Below are positions 9,044 through 18,564 of a DNA stretch of 64,000 bases, in pieces. A model generated the notes under the pieces. It saw only the letters and a list, made by a program, of their open reading frames with translations. It searched no databases and was not told the origin of the DNA. Numbering within the stretch: the first letter of the stretch is position 1; every line of letters begins with the position of its first letter. The translations under genes and the position numbers were made by a program. The DNA is taken from assembly GCF_000365025.1 (NCBI RefSeq), contig NZ_KB823014.1, positions 248,001 to 312,000 on the forward strand, given 5' to 3'. Source of the DNA: Robiginitomaculum antarcticum DSM 21748 (lineage in GTDB: Bacteria > Pseudomonadota > Alphaproteobacteria > Caulobacterales > Maricaulaceae).

Positions 9044-9247
9044 ATGAATAGCGATATAATTGAAGGAAATTGGAAACAGCTCAAAGGTGACGTCCAAATC
9101 CAATGGGGCAAGCTTACCAATGATGAGCTTGACCGGATTGAAGGTAACCGCAAAAAACTTGCAGGTAAAATACAAGAAAAATACGGTAAAACCAAAGACG
9201 AAGCCGAGCGTGAAATCAAAGAGTTTGAAAAATCACGCAAAAAATAA
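9044..9247 (+). CDS. CsbD-family stress protein
   Basis: 67 residues with the CsbD/YjbJ pattern: NSDIIEGNWKQLKG at the N-terminus, then WGKLTNDEL and IEGNRKKLAGKIQEKYG. These small, highly charged, largely helical proteins are induced by general stress in many bacteria; their molecular role is unknown. AAAGGAGA lies seven bases before the ATG and fixes the start. A hairpin followed by T residues lies directly downstream, so it is probably a single-gene transcript. Confidence 0.88.
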   Translation: MNSDIIEGNWKQLKGDVQIQWGKLTNDELDRIEGNRKKLAGKIQEKYGKTKDEAEREIKEFEKSRKK

Positions 9248-9274
9248 TCTTTACCCTACGGTATGGTAAACAGT

Positions 9275-9300
9275 CGCCCGTCATGCGGGCGGCTATTTTT
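9275..9300 (+). terminator. Rho-independent terminator after csbD-like gene
   Basis: CGCCCG and CGGGCG arms around a five-base loop, followed by GCTATTTTTA. It ends where the convergent YetF-like gene stops. Confidence 0.7.
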
Positions 9301-9820
9301 ACGGTTTGATTTTGGCTCCTGTCAGCACTTCGCGATCTAATGAATCACCAGGAAGAACAGAAATATCACCTGTAGTTTCTAAAACAACGGTTTGGAGATT
9401 ATCGAGTTTGAAGACATTAGCTTCACGCAGTTTTGCCCACACATCATTATCAGCAATGCGCGCGCTATTTAGCGCTTTTTCATTCCACATTCCCTTATCG
9501 ACCAAAATGAGCGGTTCATTCTCGATAGCCTTTGAGAGCGCAGGAAAGTCACGTTTCAATCTGGCTATCAACCATTGCAACGCTAATATTGCGGCCATAG
9601 CTAAAATCGCTTGGATGAAGGCTGGCCAATCAGTTGCACTTGCTGCATTGGCAAGCAATGAGCCGGTCGCAACAGTTGAGATAAAATCGAAAGCGGTCAT
9701 TTTAGAAAATGTACGCAGACCGATTATGCGCACTATAATTACCACCCATATCAGTCCAGCCGGGCCAAGTATTATACTTCGCGCTAGAAGGTCAAAGTCA
9801 GGAAGGTTTTCAAAAAACAT
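9299..9820 (-). CDS. DUF421/YetF-family membrane protein
   Basis: 173 residues. Three N-terminal transmembrane helices include the family phrase RIIGLRTFSKMTAFDFISTVATGSLLA, followed by a cytoplasmic DUF421 domain (about 95-173) with LILVDKGMWNEKALNSARIADNDVWAKLRE and the late LETTGDISVL. YetF/YdfS-type proteins sit in the inner membrane, and some take part in spore or envelope stress biology in Bacillus; the role in proteobacteria is unknown. Monocistronic by position. Confidence 0.85.
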   Translation of the reverse strand: MFFENLPDFDLLARSIILGPAGLIWVVIIVRIIGLRTFSKMTAFDFISTVATGSLLANAASATDWPAFIQAILAMAAILALQWLIARLKRDFPALSKAIENEPLILVDKGMWNEKALNSARIADNDVWAKLREANVFKLDNLQTVVLETTGDISVLPGDSLDREVLTGAKIKP

Positions 9821-10107
9821 ATAATCTAGGACTTTCAGTGTTAAATAATAAGAATTTTTACCTTAACATGCTCAGCATTCCCGTAACATATTAGATCTCC
9901 AATCATAGTGTGAAAACTTTTGAGGCGCGCGCATACGTTATAAAAATACTCATGTGGTCATATAGTGTGGTCAGATAGAATGTGTTGAAGGCTTCGCCAT
10001 ATTAAGTCTTACATATAGCCTTTTGGAATGTAAGATAGAGTCCGTCCACCCATACCCTTTAGACATTTATTAAATATGCCTTCATGGATTACTTATAAAG
10101 CCTCACC

Positions 10108-10704
10108 ATGAGCCTGAACTCCTTTCTCGATAATATGTATGAGCAGGTCAAAACCCTTGCCCGTCACCGCCGCGCAGAGACCGCTTTGTGCGCCGTGTCC
10201 TTTGCCGAAAGCTCCTTCTTTCCGATCCCTGTCGACGTTATGATCATCCCGATGGTACAGGCGCGCCCCGAACGTTGGCTTCGGATTGCATTTCTGGCCA
10301 GTCTATTTTCTGTCATTGGCGGAATCGCAGGCTATTTCCTCGGCATGTTGTTTTTTGAAACGCTCGCCGCGCCGCTCCTGGATTTACTCGGAAAAACCGA
10401 CAGCATGGCCATTTTCCGCGAGAAGATAAATGCCCATAGCGGATTATGGGTTTTTGGCGCGGGCTTTACGCCCTTCCCTTATAAAGTCATCACAATTATG
10501 AGCGGAGCGGTTCCGGTCAATTTCGGTATTTTTGTGACCGCCAGCGTTTTGTCGCGCTCATTACGGTTTTTCCTCGTCGCAGGGATTGTGAAAAAATTCG
10601 GCCAAAAAGCAGAAGATATTATCAAAAAGAATTTCGCGCTCGCGACAATTATCATTTTTGCTATTCTCGCCGGCCTGTACGCGATCCTGCATTACGCCCT
10701 TTAA
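10108..10704 (+). CDS. YqaA/DedA-type membrane protein (VTT domain)
   Basis: 198 residues with four or five transmembrane helices. The segment FAESSFFPIPVDVMIIPM near residue 30-47 is characteristic of the YqaA branch of the SNARE-associated/VTT (DedA) superfamily, and the later FTPFPYKVITIMSGAVPVNFG segment is the second re-entrant motif. Such proteins flip or recycle polyprenyl- or phospholipids across the inner membrane in related families. It converges with murI and overlaps its end by four bases. Confidence 0.86.
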   Translation: MSLNSFLDNMYEQVKTLARHRRAETALCAVSFAESSFFPIPVDVMIIPMVQARPERWLRIAFLASLFSVIGGIAGYFLGMLFFETLAAPLLDLLGKTDSMAIFREKINAHSGLWVFGAGFTPFPYKVITIMSGAVPVNFGIFVTASVLSRSLRFFLVAGIVKKFGQKAEDIIKKNFALATIIIFAILAGLYAILHYAL

Positions 10705-11498
10705 GGATACAGGCCGACGACTTTGCCGAAGCCATACTGCGCAAATATGCGCCTGCGGGCGGGGGCGGCCTCAGGTCCGATCAGCAGAGCACAATCCGGC
10801 GGCTCCTCACGGCTGTCTTTTGGCAGTTCCAAAAGTAGAGATTTAATACGGCGGGCAATAGCCTGCCCGCTATCGACCCAATTTATTGTCTGGCGCGTGA
10901 CGGATTTAAGCTCGTCCATGAGCAGTGGAAAATGAGTACAGGCTAAAACCACTGTGTCAATATCAGCGCCGAAACGTCCCTCGAACAGCGGCGAAACTTC
11001 GCGGCGCAATATGTCCATATCGACCTTGCGGCCCGACATCTTGTTCTCAGCCAGCGCAACTAAAGCCGTCGAGCCTTGCAAAAGTACGCGGCAATCTCCG
11101 GCAAAATTTGCGATTAGATCATCAACATATTGGCGCTTCACCGTGCCGGGCGTTCCCAGCACAGCCAAAGTGCGCGTCCGGCTTTCTTGCGCGGCCGGTT
11201 TTACCGCCGGAACCACACCTACGACCGGGGCGCGTACGGCGTCGCGGATCACGTCCAGCGCGGTGACTGAGGCTGTATTGCACGCCAATACGATAATGTC
11301 GGGACGCACCGCGATTTCCAGCGTAGCCAGTAAGCCCGGCAGGCGCGCGCGCAATGCAGCCGCGCTTTTGCTGCCATAAGGACGGAACATATCATCAGCC
11401 ACATAGGTCAAGGACAGACCCGGCGTTTCGCGGCGGATATGATCGGTCACGGACAATCCGCCCATACCGCTGTCAAAAATCAGTGCTCTATGGCCCAT
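10701..11498 (-). CDS. murI: Glutamate racemase
   Basis: 265 residues, normal length. It interconverts L- and D-glutamate for peptidoglycan synthesis in the cytosol. The first catalytic region FDSGMGG with its Asp (residue 8), the proton-shuttling Cys in LACNTAS and the second in LACTHFPLL are all present, so the enzyme should be active. The gene converges with the YqaA gene and lies back to back with the glycosyltransferase pair at 11601. Confidence 0.93.
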   Translation of the reverse strand: MGHRALIFDSGMGGLSVTDHIRRETPGLSLTYVADDMFRPYGSKSAAALRARLPGLLATLEIAVRPDIIVLACNTASVTALDVIRDAVRAPVVGVVPAVKPAAQESRTRTLAVLGTPGTVKRQYVDDLIANFAGDCRVLLQGSTALVALAENKMSGRKVDMDILRREVSPLFEGRFGADIDTVVLACTHFPLLMDELKSVTRQTINWVDSGQAIARRIKSLLLELPKDSREEPPDCALLIGPEAAPARRRIFAQYGFGKVVGLYP

Positions 11499-11600
11499 GG
11501 TGATCCTGAAATTTATCCTTTGGAATACGCTGTGTGATTCGGTTATTTCACTGTGCAGGCTTTAACCGCAATATGGTTTATTTTTTGTTCGGACGGTGTC

Positions 11601-13049
11601 ATGAGTGCGGCCATGACAGCTCAGCCCGCGCAATCCATAAATATCCGCCATATAGCGCTGGCCACATTCGTGCCAGTCGCGGTCATGTTAATCGCTCTGT
11701 ATTGGCGGCCCATATGGCGCGACGAAGCCTGGGCTTTATTTATGTCTGATCCGTCCATAGGGCTGGGTGGCGTGACGGCGCGATCATCGACAAATGTTCA
11801 TCCCCCCTTTTATTTCTATATGCTGCATATTTGGCGTCTATTTGCTGACGGCATCTTGCTGAGTAAAAGTCTCAATCTGGCTTTGATTATAATCGGGATT
11901 TTTGCAGCGCTGCGCATTGGTAAAGCGCATAGGATGCAAACTTACTTATTCTTACTGTTTTGCGCGGGATCATATTGGCTGATTTATTTCACCTCTGAAA
12001 TACGGCCCTACGCTTTGATGTTTATCATCGGCACCTTGTCCGTTCTGGCCATGGCGCGCATTCTGCAAAGCACGAAAGGCGTGCGCATTTGGCCCTTTGC
12101 AATGGCGTGGGCTGTCTTGTCCGCCGCCGCGTGCCTGACCCATTATTTTAGTTTTATTTGGACGGGAGCATTCGGGTTGTTGACCGGGCTGGCCATGCTG
12201 AAACAGGGTCGCGCGAAAGACTTTGTGATCGTCGGCGCAGCCTCTGTCGCCGGAATCATTCCCGGGCTTTTATTCCTTGCCAATGCCTATGGCCAGATGG
12301 GCATTCCGCCCGGCGAAGAGCTGTCCATAATGGGAAATCTTGCTTATGGATTTAATCAATTTCAGCGCGGCATGGTGACAAAGCTTTTTGGCTCAAATCT
12401 CGCTTTGGCGATTATATTTTTCATGTCTATTGCGATCATGGTTCGGCGGCGCAAGCCTGTCGATATCGCTATTGGCGGGGCTGTCATTCTGACCGTCACC
12501 GCCCTTTTTATTGTGCATATAGTATGGCAACCCGTCATCAAAGAGCGCTCCTTTATTATCATTATTCCGGCTATGATATTTTTAATGACCCGGGCCGTCA
12601 TGATAGACACGGATGGAAAATGGCGTGGACGTGTTATTCGCGCTTTGCCGTTGGTTATTGCCATAACACCATTATTATTCGTCACGGAATATTTCAAAGA
12701 CCGCGAGCAAATGAGCGATGTTCGCGCGCTTCTAAGCACTCAAGCTTGCCGCGGCGCGGATATTACCGCCTATTATCGCCCTGCGCCCGAAGGTGAAGGC
12801 TTTAACGAATATTATACCCGCCTGTCATTAGACGGTTTGGGTGTCACTCTGATCGACAGTTCCGGCGCATTACGCGCACGCGCCTCTGATTGTCCTATTA
12901 AGGCTTTGGCGTTACAATTACCACGCGGTGAAAAAGACGAGCATAGCATTGCCCGCGCCGCCCTGAGTGTATCGGGCGTTCCCGTGTCAGAGCTTGAGGA
13001 AATATCTGTCGGCAAGGGCCGCAATTTACTGTATCGGTCGCGCCCATGA
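11601..13049 (+). CDS. GT39/ArnT-like membrane glycosyltransferase
   Basis: 482 residues from the ATG at 11601, preceded by GGACGG; an in-frame GTG at 11553 is possible. About ten hydrophobic helices are visible. The first extracytoplasmic loop has WRDEAWAL, matching the catalytic acidic motif of polyprenol-phosphate-dependent protein/lipid glycosyltransferases (PMT superfamily). It would move a sugar from a polyprenyl phosphate donor to an acceptor on the periplasmic face. The last residues overlap the start of a second enzyme of the same superfamily by four bases. The acceptor is unknown. Confidence 0.78.
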   Translation: MSAAMTAQPAQSINIRHIALATFVPVAVMLIALYWRPIWRDEAWALFMSDPSIGLGGVTARSSTNVHPPFYFYMLHIWRLFADGILLSKSLNLALIIIGIFAALRIGKAHRMQTYLFLLFCAGSYWLIYFTSEIRPYALMFIIGTLSVLAMARILQSTKGVRIWPFAMAWAVLSAAACLTHYFSFIWTGAFGLLTGLAMLKQGRAKDFVIVGAASVAGIIPGLLFLANAYGQMGIPPGEELSIMGNLAYGFNQFQRGMVTKLFGSNLALAIIFFMSIAIMVRRRKPVDIAIGGAVILTVTALFIVHIVWQPVIKERSFIIIIPAMIFLMTRAVMIDTDGKWRGRVIRALPLVIAITPLLFVTEYFKDREQMSDVRALLSTQACRGADITAYYRPAPEGEGFNEYYTRLSLDGLGVTLIDSSGALRARASDCPIKALALQLPRGEKDEHSIARAALSVSGVPVSELEEISVGKGRNLLYRSRP

Positions 13050-14521
13050 TATCGTCAACACATTATGGCCGCTACGCGCTCTGGCTGATCCTCGGTGTGA
13101 CGGCGGTTCGGGTTTTTGGCCTGCCCTTTTCACAAGTTCAGCTTCATGGTGACGAAGCCCAATATTGGAGCTGGGCGCAGGATCTTGATTTCGGATATTT
13201 TTCCAAGCCGCCTCTGATTGCGTGGATTATCGCCGCGACAACCGCTGTGTTTGGCGATGCTGAATGGGCGGCTCGGCTGGGCTCGCCGCTCTTTCATGCG
13301 TTAACAGCGACATGTTTATATTTTTCCGGGAAGGCATTTTTTAGCGCCCGTGAAGGATTTTGGGCAGCGCTCATTTTTCTACTTATGCCGGCCGTATTTT
13401 TATCCTCAGGCATTATCAGCACGGATGTTCCGTTGCTCACGATGTGGGCCTTTGGCCTGTTATGCGTGGCCAAATTACGCGCCGCGCCGTCTTGGCCATG
13501 GGCTGTAGGCCTGGGCGTCGCCATAGGAATCGGTTTGCTGGCTAAATATGCCATGATGTTTTTTCTCCCCGCTCTGGTTTTGGCCGTAATTTTCGACAAA
13601 CCCTTACGCTATGCGCTTGCATCATCGCGCAGTGTCATCACGGTTTTGGTCGCGGGAATTATTTTTGCCCCGAATATTATCTGGAACGCCCAGAATGGTT
13701 TCCAAACCGTCTCGCATACCGCAGCGAATACCAATTTGGACGGGCCGTTATTTCATCCACTGGAATTGCTCGAATTCTGGTTCACACAAATTGGAATTTT
13801 CGGCCCCGTCCTACTTGTGATTTATGTCGCGGCGCTGATCTCAGCCTTTCGTAAAAACGCCAGCGCGGAAACACGATTGCTGGCCTGGTTTATTATTGTT
13901 CCGATCACGATCATCAGCATTCAGGCCTTGGTGTCACGGGCCAATGCTAATTGGGCCGTAACCAGCTATGTTGCAGCGTGTATGCTGGTGGCACGCTTTG
14001 TCATGGCACGTCCGAACTGGCGCAAAGCGGCCATTTTTGGCCTCGCTTTTAATATCTTTATGGGCGGTATGGCTACGGCCGGCGGGCTGTTTCCCGGTTT
14101 TGCGGACGCTTTGGGTCAGGCCAATGCGTTTAAGCGTACGCGCGGATGGGTAGAAACCAAAGAGGCAATCATTCCATATTATGAAGCCGGGTGGCGCGGG
14201 CAAAATTTCGATGTCATCGCTTTCGACCACCGCTTGACGTTTTATGATATGAATTATTACGGCCTTGGCGAGACTGCCCCATTGAAAATGTGGCTCTATC
14301 GCAGCGCGCCGCACAACCACGCCGAAGCGACAGCGCCTCTGGGCGCGGGCGAGCAGCCCGTCTTGCTGGTTAATAACTATCCGGATTACGCCGACGAGTT
14401 CACTGATGACTTTAAACAACTGGAGCGTCTCGGCACGATAGAGATTGACCTTGGCGGCGGGAAAACCCGAACGCTTTATATGTGGGCAGCGGCTGGCTAT
14501 ACACCTGCCGCCGCTCGGTAA
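13046..14521 (+). CDS. GT39-family (PMT_2) glycosyltransferase, ArnT-like
   Basis: 491 residues. The N-terminal loop carries the canonical ArnT-like sequence HGDEAQYWSWAQ and GYFSKPPLIAW, with the catalytic DE pair near residue 36. Ten to twelve transmembrane helices and a soluble C-terminal part (from about residue 370) follow. Uses a polyprenol-phosphate sugar to glycosylate lipid or protein outside the inner membrane. Translationally coupled (ATGA) to the preceding paralogue, and the donor may be made by the DPM1-like enzyme at 15892, which lies close by on the other strand. Converges with msrA without a gap. Confidence 0.87.
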   Translation: MISSTHYGRYALWLILGVTAVRVFGLPFSQVQLHGDEAQYWSWAQDLDFGYFSKPPLIAWIIAATTAVFGDAEWAARLGSPLFHALTATCLYFSGKAFFSAREGFWAALIFLLMPAVFLSSGIISTDVPLLTMWAFGLLCVAKLRAAPSWPWAVGLGVAIGIGLLAKYAMMFFLPALVLAVIFDKPLRYALASSRSVITVLVAGIIFAPNIIWNAQNGFQTVSHTAANTNLDGPLFHPLELLEFWFTQIGIFGPVLLVIYVAALISAFRKNASAETRLLAWFIIVPITIISIQALVSRANANWAVTSYVAACMLVARFVMARPNWRKAAIFGLAFNIFMGGMATAGGLFPGFADALGQANAFKRTRGWVETKEAIIPYYEAGWRGQNFDVIAFDHRLTFYDMNYYGLGETAPLKMWLYRSAPHNHAEATAPLGAGEQPVLLVNNYPDYADEFTDDFKQLERLGTIEIDLGGGKTRTLYMWAAAGYTPAAAR

Positions 14522-15202
14522 TTAATTACCCCAGAGCTCAGCCAAACGCGCATCGCGGCGACAGCCAAAGCGGTAGCCCTTATAACGCACAGGGTTTTTC
14601 TTGTAATAATCCTGATGATAATCCTCGGCGGGATAAAATGTTGTCGCCGGGAGCACTGGCGTCACAACACGCGCGACTTTGCCGGAATTGACGATCATGT
14701 CTTTGGAGGCCTCGGCCTCGGCCCGCTGATCCGGGGTTGTAAATATCGCCGTGCGATAGCTGCTCCCCTTATCGCAAAACTGGCCGCTGGAATCGGTCGG
14801 GTCGACAGTCATCCAATATTGATCAATGAGCTGCCGATAAGTCACAATTGAGGGATCATAAATAATCATCGCGGCCTCGTAATGACCGGTCTCTTTATAG
14901 CTGACAGCCTCATAAGTCGGGTCATCCAGCGTGCCGCCCGAATAGCCGGAAATGACCTCGGAGACGCCGTCCAGTTTCTCAAAATCGCTCTCGACACACC
15001 AGAAACACCCGCCCGCAACAATGGCGGTTTGCATATCGGATCCAAGCCCGCTTGGGCGAACAAATTGGGCTTGTGCACCCGTCATTGGCGCGGGGGCCAC
15101 CGTCGCCGCTTTGGTTTGCGAAGAAGAATTAGAGGCCGCGCCGCTGGAGCAAGCGCTAAGCGTCAAAGCGGCCATGGCCGCTGATAATATAAGGTGTTTC
15201 AT
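14522..15202 (-). CDS. msrA: Peptide methionine sulfoxide reductase MsrA, lipoprotein form
   Basis: 226 residues from the ATG at 15202. The N-terminus is a lipoprotein signal ending in LSAC, followed by a Ser/Ala/Thr-rich linker, so the enzyme probably works in the periplasm on a membrane anchor. The catalytic GGCFWC motif is followed by ESDFEKLDGV and the substrate-pocket GYSGG; a C-terminal Cys (RFGCRR) can resolve the sulfenic intermediate. It reduces methionine-S-sulfoxide in oxidised envelope proteins. An upstream in-frame start at 15238 would place extra residues before the signal and is rejected. Confidence 0.93.
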   Translation of the reverse strand: MKHLILSAAMAALTLSACSSGAASNSSSQTKAATVAPAPMTGAQAQFVRPSGLGSDMQTAIVAGGCFWCVESDFEKLDGVSEVISGYSGGTLDDPTYEAVSYKETGHYEAAMIIYDPSIVTYRQLIDQYWMTVDPTDSSGQFCDKGSSYRTAIFTTPDQRAEAEASKDMIVNSGKVARVVTPVLPATTFYPAEDYHQDYYKKNPVRYKGYRFGCRRDARLAELWGN

Positions 15203-15282
15203 AATCTTATAATGCGCGCCTTCGCGGACAGGTTCCAATCACAAGGTCTTGGTTTTCCATCACAAGCGCGTTAAACGCACAT

Positions 15283-15864
15283 ATGCAATTCACCATTATG
15301 CAAACGTCAACTTACCATATCGAGGCGTCACTGCATCCAATTCCTTTAATCGTCTTGCCGCTGCTTTTTATTCTAATCATGCTTTGGAAAAAGCCGGACG
15401 TTGATATTGATCCAAAATCCCGTGTGGGGATATTCCGCCGCATTGCAGCATTTTATATCGATTTCTTTACGGTAATGATCGGCGTAATGCCGTTCATCAC
15501 GCTCCCCTCGCTTGTCGTTGAATATTTTGTGACAGGCACATGGCAGTGGCGTTTTGAGAGAGACTATTTTCGATATAGCGATTTATTATCCTTATTTTTC
15601 TTTTTAATCGGCTTTTATGCAATTTTCTACTTCTTTAAATGGCACTTTAAAAACGGAAAACAAACACCCGGCCAACGATTATTTAAGTTCAAACTTATTC
15701 AAAATGGCGACAAGCCAAGTATGGGCATTCGGTTACTGGTCGCGTGGGCCAATGCCGCATGGTGGCCAATATGGCCCTGGACAATATTCAAATGGCAACA
15801 AGATTATTGGTGGGACCGCGCTTCAAAAATAATTGCCCGGCGGACGCAATCCGGTTCACACTAA
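15283..15864 (+). CDS. RDD-family membrane protein
   Basis: 193 residues. After an N-terminal hydrophobic helix come the RDD hallmarks: GIFRRIAAFYIDFF (about residues 49-62, RDD-like Arg/Asp), two further helices and the GKQTPGQRLFKFKLI motif near residue 126. RDD proteins are small integral membrane proteins, some acting as ion transporters. The ATG at 15298 (MQTSTY) is an alternative start. Stands alone between two leftward genes. Confidence 0.8.
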   Translation: MQFTIMQTSTYHIEASLHPIPLIVLPLLFILIMLWKKPDVDIDPKSRVGIFRRIAAFYIDFFTVMIGVMPFITLPSLVVEYFVTGTWQWRFERDYFRYSDLLSLFFFLIGFYAIFYFFKWHFKNGKQTPGQRLFKFKLIQNGDKPSMGIRLLVAWANAAWWPIWPWTIFKWQQDYWWDRASKIIARRTQSGSH

Positions 15865-15891
15865 ACTGAAGTGTCATGCCTTCCTTTGCCC

Positions 15892-16812
15892 CTACCGCTC
15901 CTCGTCGGCGTAGTTCATATAAGCCTGCAGTTTTTGCGCAATGCGGGCACGCTTAACGGTGTCGAGAACCACGCCGCAGGTAAAGGACAAGGCCGCGCCG
16001 ATCATTAAGGCCGCTGCTAATATTGCGGACGGCATTTTTGTTACCAAACCTGTCTGCCAAAATTCCCATATAACCGGAATGCCAATCGCGAGGCTGGTCA
16101 GCGCAATAATAAATGCTCCGAAAGTGAAAAACCGCAAGGGTTGTTGATCGCGGTAAAGCCGCCCCATCAGCCACGCAATGCGCGCGCCATCTCTAAATGT
16201 TGATAATTTACTCTCCCCGCCAATCCGGTCAAAAAATGCGACAGGCACTTCAGCAAAGGGCAGGCGCAGCTCCAGTGCGTGTATGGTCATTTCCGCCTCA
16301 ATCTCAAAACGGTCACTCATCATCGGAAAGCTGCGCACATAACGCTCTGAAAAGACGCGGTATCCGGAGAATATATCGGTGAAATGGCGACCGAACCCCG
16401 CCCCCATAAGCCAGGTGAAAAAGCGGTTTCCAACGGCATGACCGGGACGGTATACGCTATTTTCACTCTCACGCGCAGCGACAATCATATCTAATTTATT
16501 GTCAGTCATCATCTTAATCAGGCGCGGCGCGGCGCTCGCATCATAGCTGCCATCGGCATCGCACATAATGTAGATGTCCGCTCGGATTTCGCGAAACAGA
16601 CGGCGCATGGCATTGCCTTTTCCGGGAAGCGCCTGAAATAATAGCTCAGCCCCTGCGGCGCGCGCCCGCTCGGCGGTCGCGTCAGAGCTGTTATTATCGC
16701 ACACCACAATGCGCGCCTGAGGCAGCGCTTTGGCAAAGCCTTCTATGACAGGCGCGATCCCGTCTTCTTCATTATAGGCCGGCAGGAGTATTGCGATTTT
16801 CGGCTGCGCCAT
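15892..16812 (-). CDS. Polyprenol-phosphate glycosyltransferase (GT2, DPM1-like)
   Basis: 306 residues. The GT2 domain begins with LLPAYNEEDGI and contains DNNSSDAT, a GKGNAMRR segment and the metal-binding CDADGSYD motif near residue 92. Two C-terminal transmembrane helices (about 225-285) anchor it. Enzymes of this type load a sugar from a nucleotide donor onto undecaprenyl phosphate on the cytoplasmic face. It is a plausible donor-maker for the two GT39 enzymes 1.5-4 kb away. Start at 16812 (MAQPKIAIL). Confidence 0.88.
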   Translation of the reverse strand: MAQPKIAILLPAYNEEDGIAPVIEGFAKALPQARIVVCDNNSSDATAERARAAGAELLFQALPGKGNAMRRLFREIRADIYIMCDADGSYDASAAPRLIKMMTDNKLDMIVAARESENSVYRPGHAVGNRFFTWLMGAGFGRHFTDIFSGYRVFSERYVRSFPMMSDRFEIEAEMTIHALELRLPFAEVPVAFFDRIGGESKLSTFRDGARIAWLMGRLYRDQQPLRFFTFGAFIIALTSLAIGIPVIWEFWQTGLVTKMPSAILAAALMIGAALSFTCGVVLDTVKRARIAQKLQAYMNYADEER

Positions 16813-16893
16813 GATGACATCTCTTATCTATTTGCCGCGCTTGTAAATGAATGTGGTTTATAGAGGGTTAGTACCGCCGAAATTGCGCCAGTG

Positions 16894-16917
16894 CGCTTCC
16901 CCGGTGACGGGGAAGCG
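16894..16917. terminator. Stem-loop between MBL/rhodanese and GT2 genes
   Basis: Perfect nine-base arms (CGCTTCCCC/GGGGAAGCG) around a six-base loop. No T run follows on either strand, so it may be a weak or factor-dependent terminator for the leftward gene ending at 16947. Confidence 0.4.
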
Positions 16918-16946
16918 GTTATAAAGCAGTTTTATCTAAACTGACA

Positions 16947-18302
16947 TTATTTTTGCATCGTTGCCTGCCATGCCCCCATAGACCCAAGAAAAACGTCTAC
17001 GTTCTTAAAATTATTAGCTTTCATTATTGAGGCGGCGATTGTGGCGCGCGCCCCGCTTCCACACATTACAGTATAAGACTTATCCGGATCCAAATCGCCC
17101 AAGCCGTTCTCAATGTGACCGACATAATGATGTATAGCGCCATCAATATGCCCATTGTCAAATTCGTCCTGTGACCTCACATCCAAAAGCGTCCAATCCT
17201 CTTTGGTCGAGGTCAATCTGTGCTTAACGGTTTTCGCATCAACAAAGGGAAGGTCGCCGATATCCGCGCCCGTAGTCGAAAACCCGACCACACCATCCAA
17301 GCGTCCGATAATTTTATCAAAACCCATTCTTGCCAGATGGCGCGCCGCAAGTTCGGCCTGTTGCGGGCCGTCACATACGAAATATATTGTTTCGGAATCG
17401 CGCAGAAAATATCCGGCGAATGCCGAAAGCATATCCACAGGAATTGCCAATGATTCCGGTATATGAGCCCCTGCAAATGATGTCACCGACCGTATATCTA
17501 TTACGCGGTCAGCATCCTTGGATTTAAAGGCTTGAGGGCTCACCGGCGGCGGCATCAGAATGCTTTTTATCGCCGCTCCTCCTACAAGGTTTAACTTTTC
17601 CATTAATGAAAAATATTGGGGAATATAGTGCTTTTCGCTCAGCTTTTTTTTAATAAATTTCTCGCGAGAGGATATTCCAAGCATGGGATTGTTTTCAACC
17701 TCGTGGCCGATCGTTGAGAACTCCCTATTGGCCATATTATTCCCGCATACCGAACCCGCTCCATGCGCAGGATAAATTATGGCCTGATCACCGAGAGCTT
17801 TAAGTTTTTTCAAACTGTCAAAAAGAAGACCCGCAACTTTTTCAGCCTTGTCAGGATAAAAATCTGTACGCCCTGTATCTCCTACGAAAAGCGCATCACC
17901 TGTGAATACACCGACAGCGCCTTTGCTGTGATTTTCATCAAAAATGACGATTGAGATACTATCAAAAGTGTGGCCCGGCGTTTCCAAAATCTCAAGGCGC
18001 ATTGCGCCGAACGTGAATTTGTCTCCCTCTTTAGTCGTTTGTGCATATTTGACAATTCCGTCAGCATTAGGTCCATGGAAAACCTTTGCTCCGGTCATTT
18101 GCGCAAGTATGGGTGCGCCTGAGATCAAATCCTCATTACGATGCGTTTCGATAATATGTGTGATCGTTGCACCTTTTTTACGGGCGGCCTCTATGTAGAT
18201 TTCACAGTCACGCCGTGGATCTATCACACAAGCTTGGGAGCCGTCGCCAATCAAATAGGATAAATGGGCTAGGCCTTCAGATTTAATTTTATCAATAAAC
18301 AT
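16947..18302 (-). CDS. Metallo-beta-lactamase/persulfide-dioxygenase-like protein with two rhodanese domains
   Basis: 451 residues: an MBL domain (about 1-235), then two rhodanese domains (about 265-350 and 360-450). The usual HxHxDH motif reads H54-R-N-E-D58-L, so two metal-binding histidines are missing. Positions equivalent to the Fe(II) triad of ETHE1-type persulfide dioxygenases remain: H54, H111 (TPGH) and D136 (TGDALF); H180 is also present. Rhodanese loops are VCDGPQ and MCGSGARAT, each with a Cys. A role in oxidising or transferring sulfane sulfur in the cytosol fits best. This degenerate THRNED form is a recurring subfamily. Single gene; AT-rich sequence upstream. Confidence 0.85.
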   Translation of the reverse strand: MFIDKIKSEGLAHLSYLIGDGSQACVIDPRRDCEIYIEAARKKGATITHIIETHRNEDLISGAPILAQMTGAKVFHGPNADGIVKYAQTTKEGDKFTFGAMRLEILETPGHTFDSISIVIFDENHSKGAVGVFTGDALFVGDTGRTDFYPDKAEKVAGLLFDSLKKLKALGDQAIIYPAHGAGSVCGNNMANREFSTIGHEVENNPMLGISSREKFIKKKLSEKHYIPQYFSLMEKLNLVGGAAIKSILMPPPVSPQAFKSKDADRVIDIRSVTSFAGAHIPESLAIPVDMLSAFAGYFLRDSETIYFVCDGPQQAELAARHLARMGFDKIIGRLDGVVGFSTTGADIGDLPFVDAKTVKHRLTSTKEDWTLLDVRSQDEFDNGHIDGAIHHYVGHIENGLGDLDPDKSYTVMCGSGARATIAASIMKANNFKNVDVFLGSMGAWQATMQK

Positions 18303-18526
18303 TGTTAGATTTTCTCCTGCTACACGTCTGAAAATTACGGTTCATATATCAAGCCGTTCCGGCTTTAACTCACTGTATTGGTATTGGCACTTTAGACTTG
18401 AAAAATTTACCATGATTGATGTTGTATAGCATAGTTTTTAGAGGCTTCTCTCACATCCTAAGCGCACGCCCTACGGATTCCAGACGGCCACTATATTGGG
18501 GTCTCTGAAAAAATATAAAGCAAAAT

Positions 18527-18557
18527 AGCGGGGCGACCGAAAACTAACCGCCCCGCT
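18527..18557 (-). terminator. Terminator for the DJ-1/Hsp31-like gene
   Basis: AGCGGGGCG and CGCCCCGCT form perfect nine-base arms; on the minus strand the stem is followed by ATTTTGCTTTATATTTTTT. It lies eight bases beyond the stop at 18565. Confidence 0.75.
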
Positions 18558-18564
18558 AAAAACC

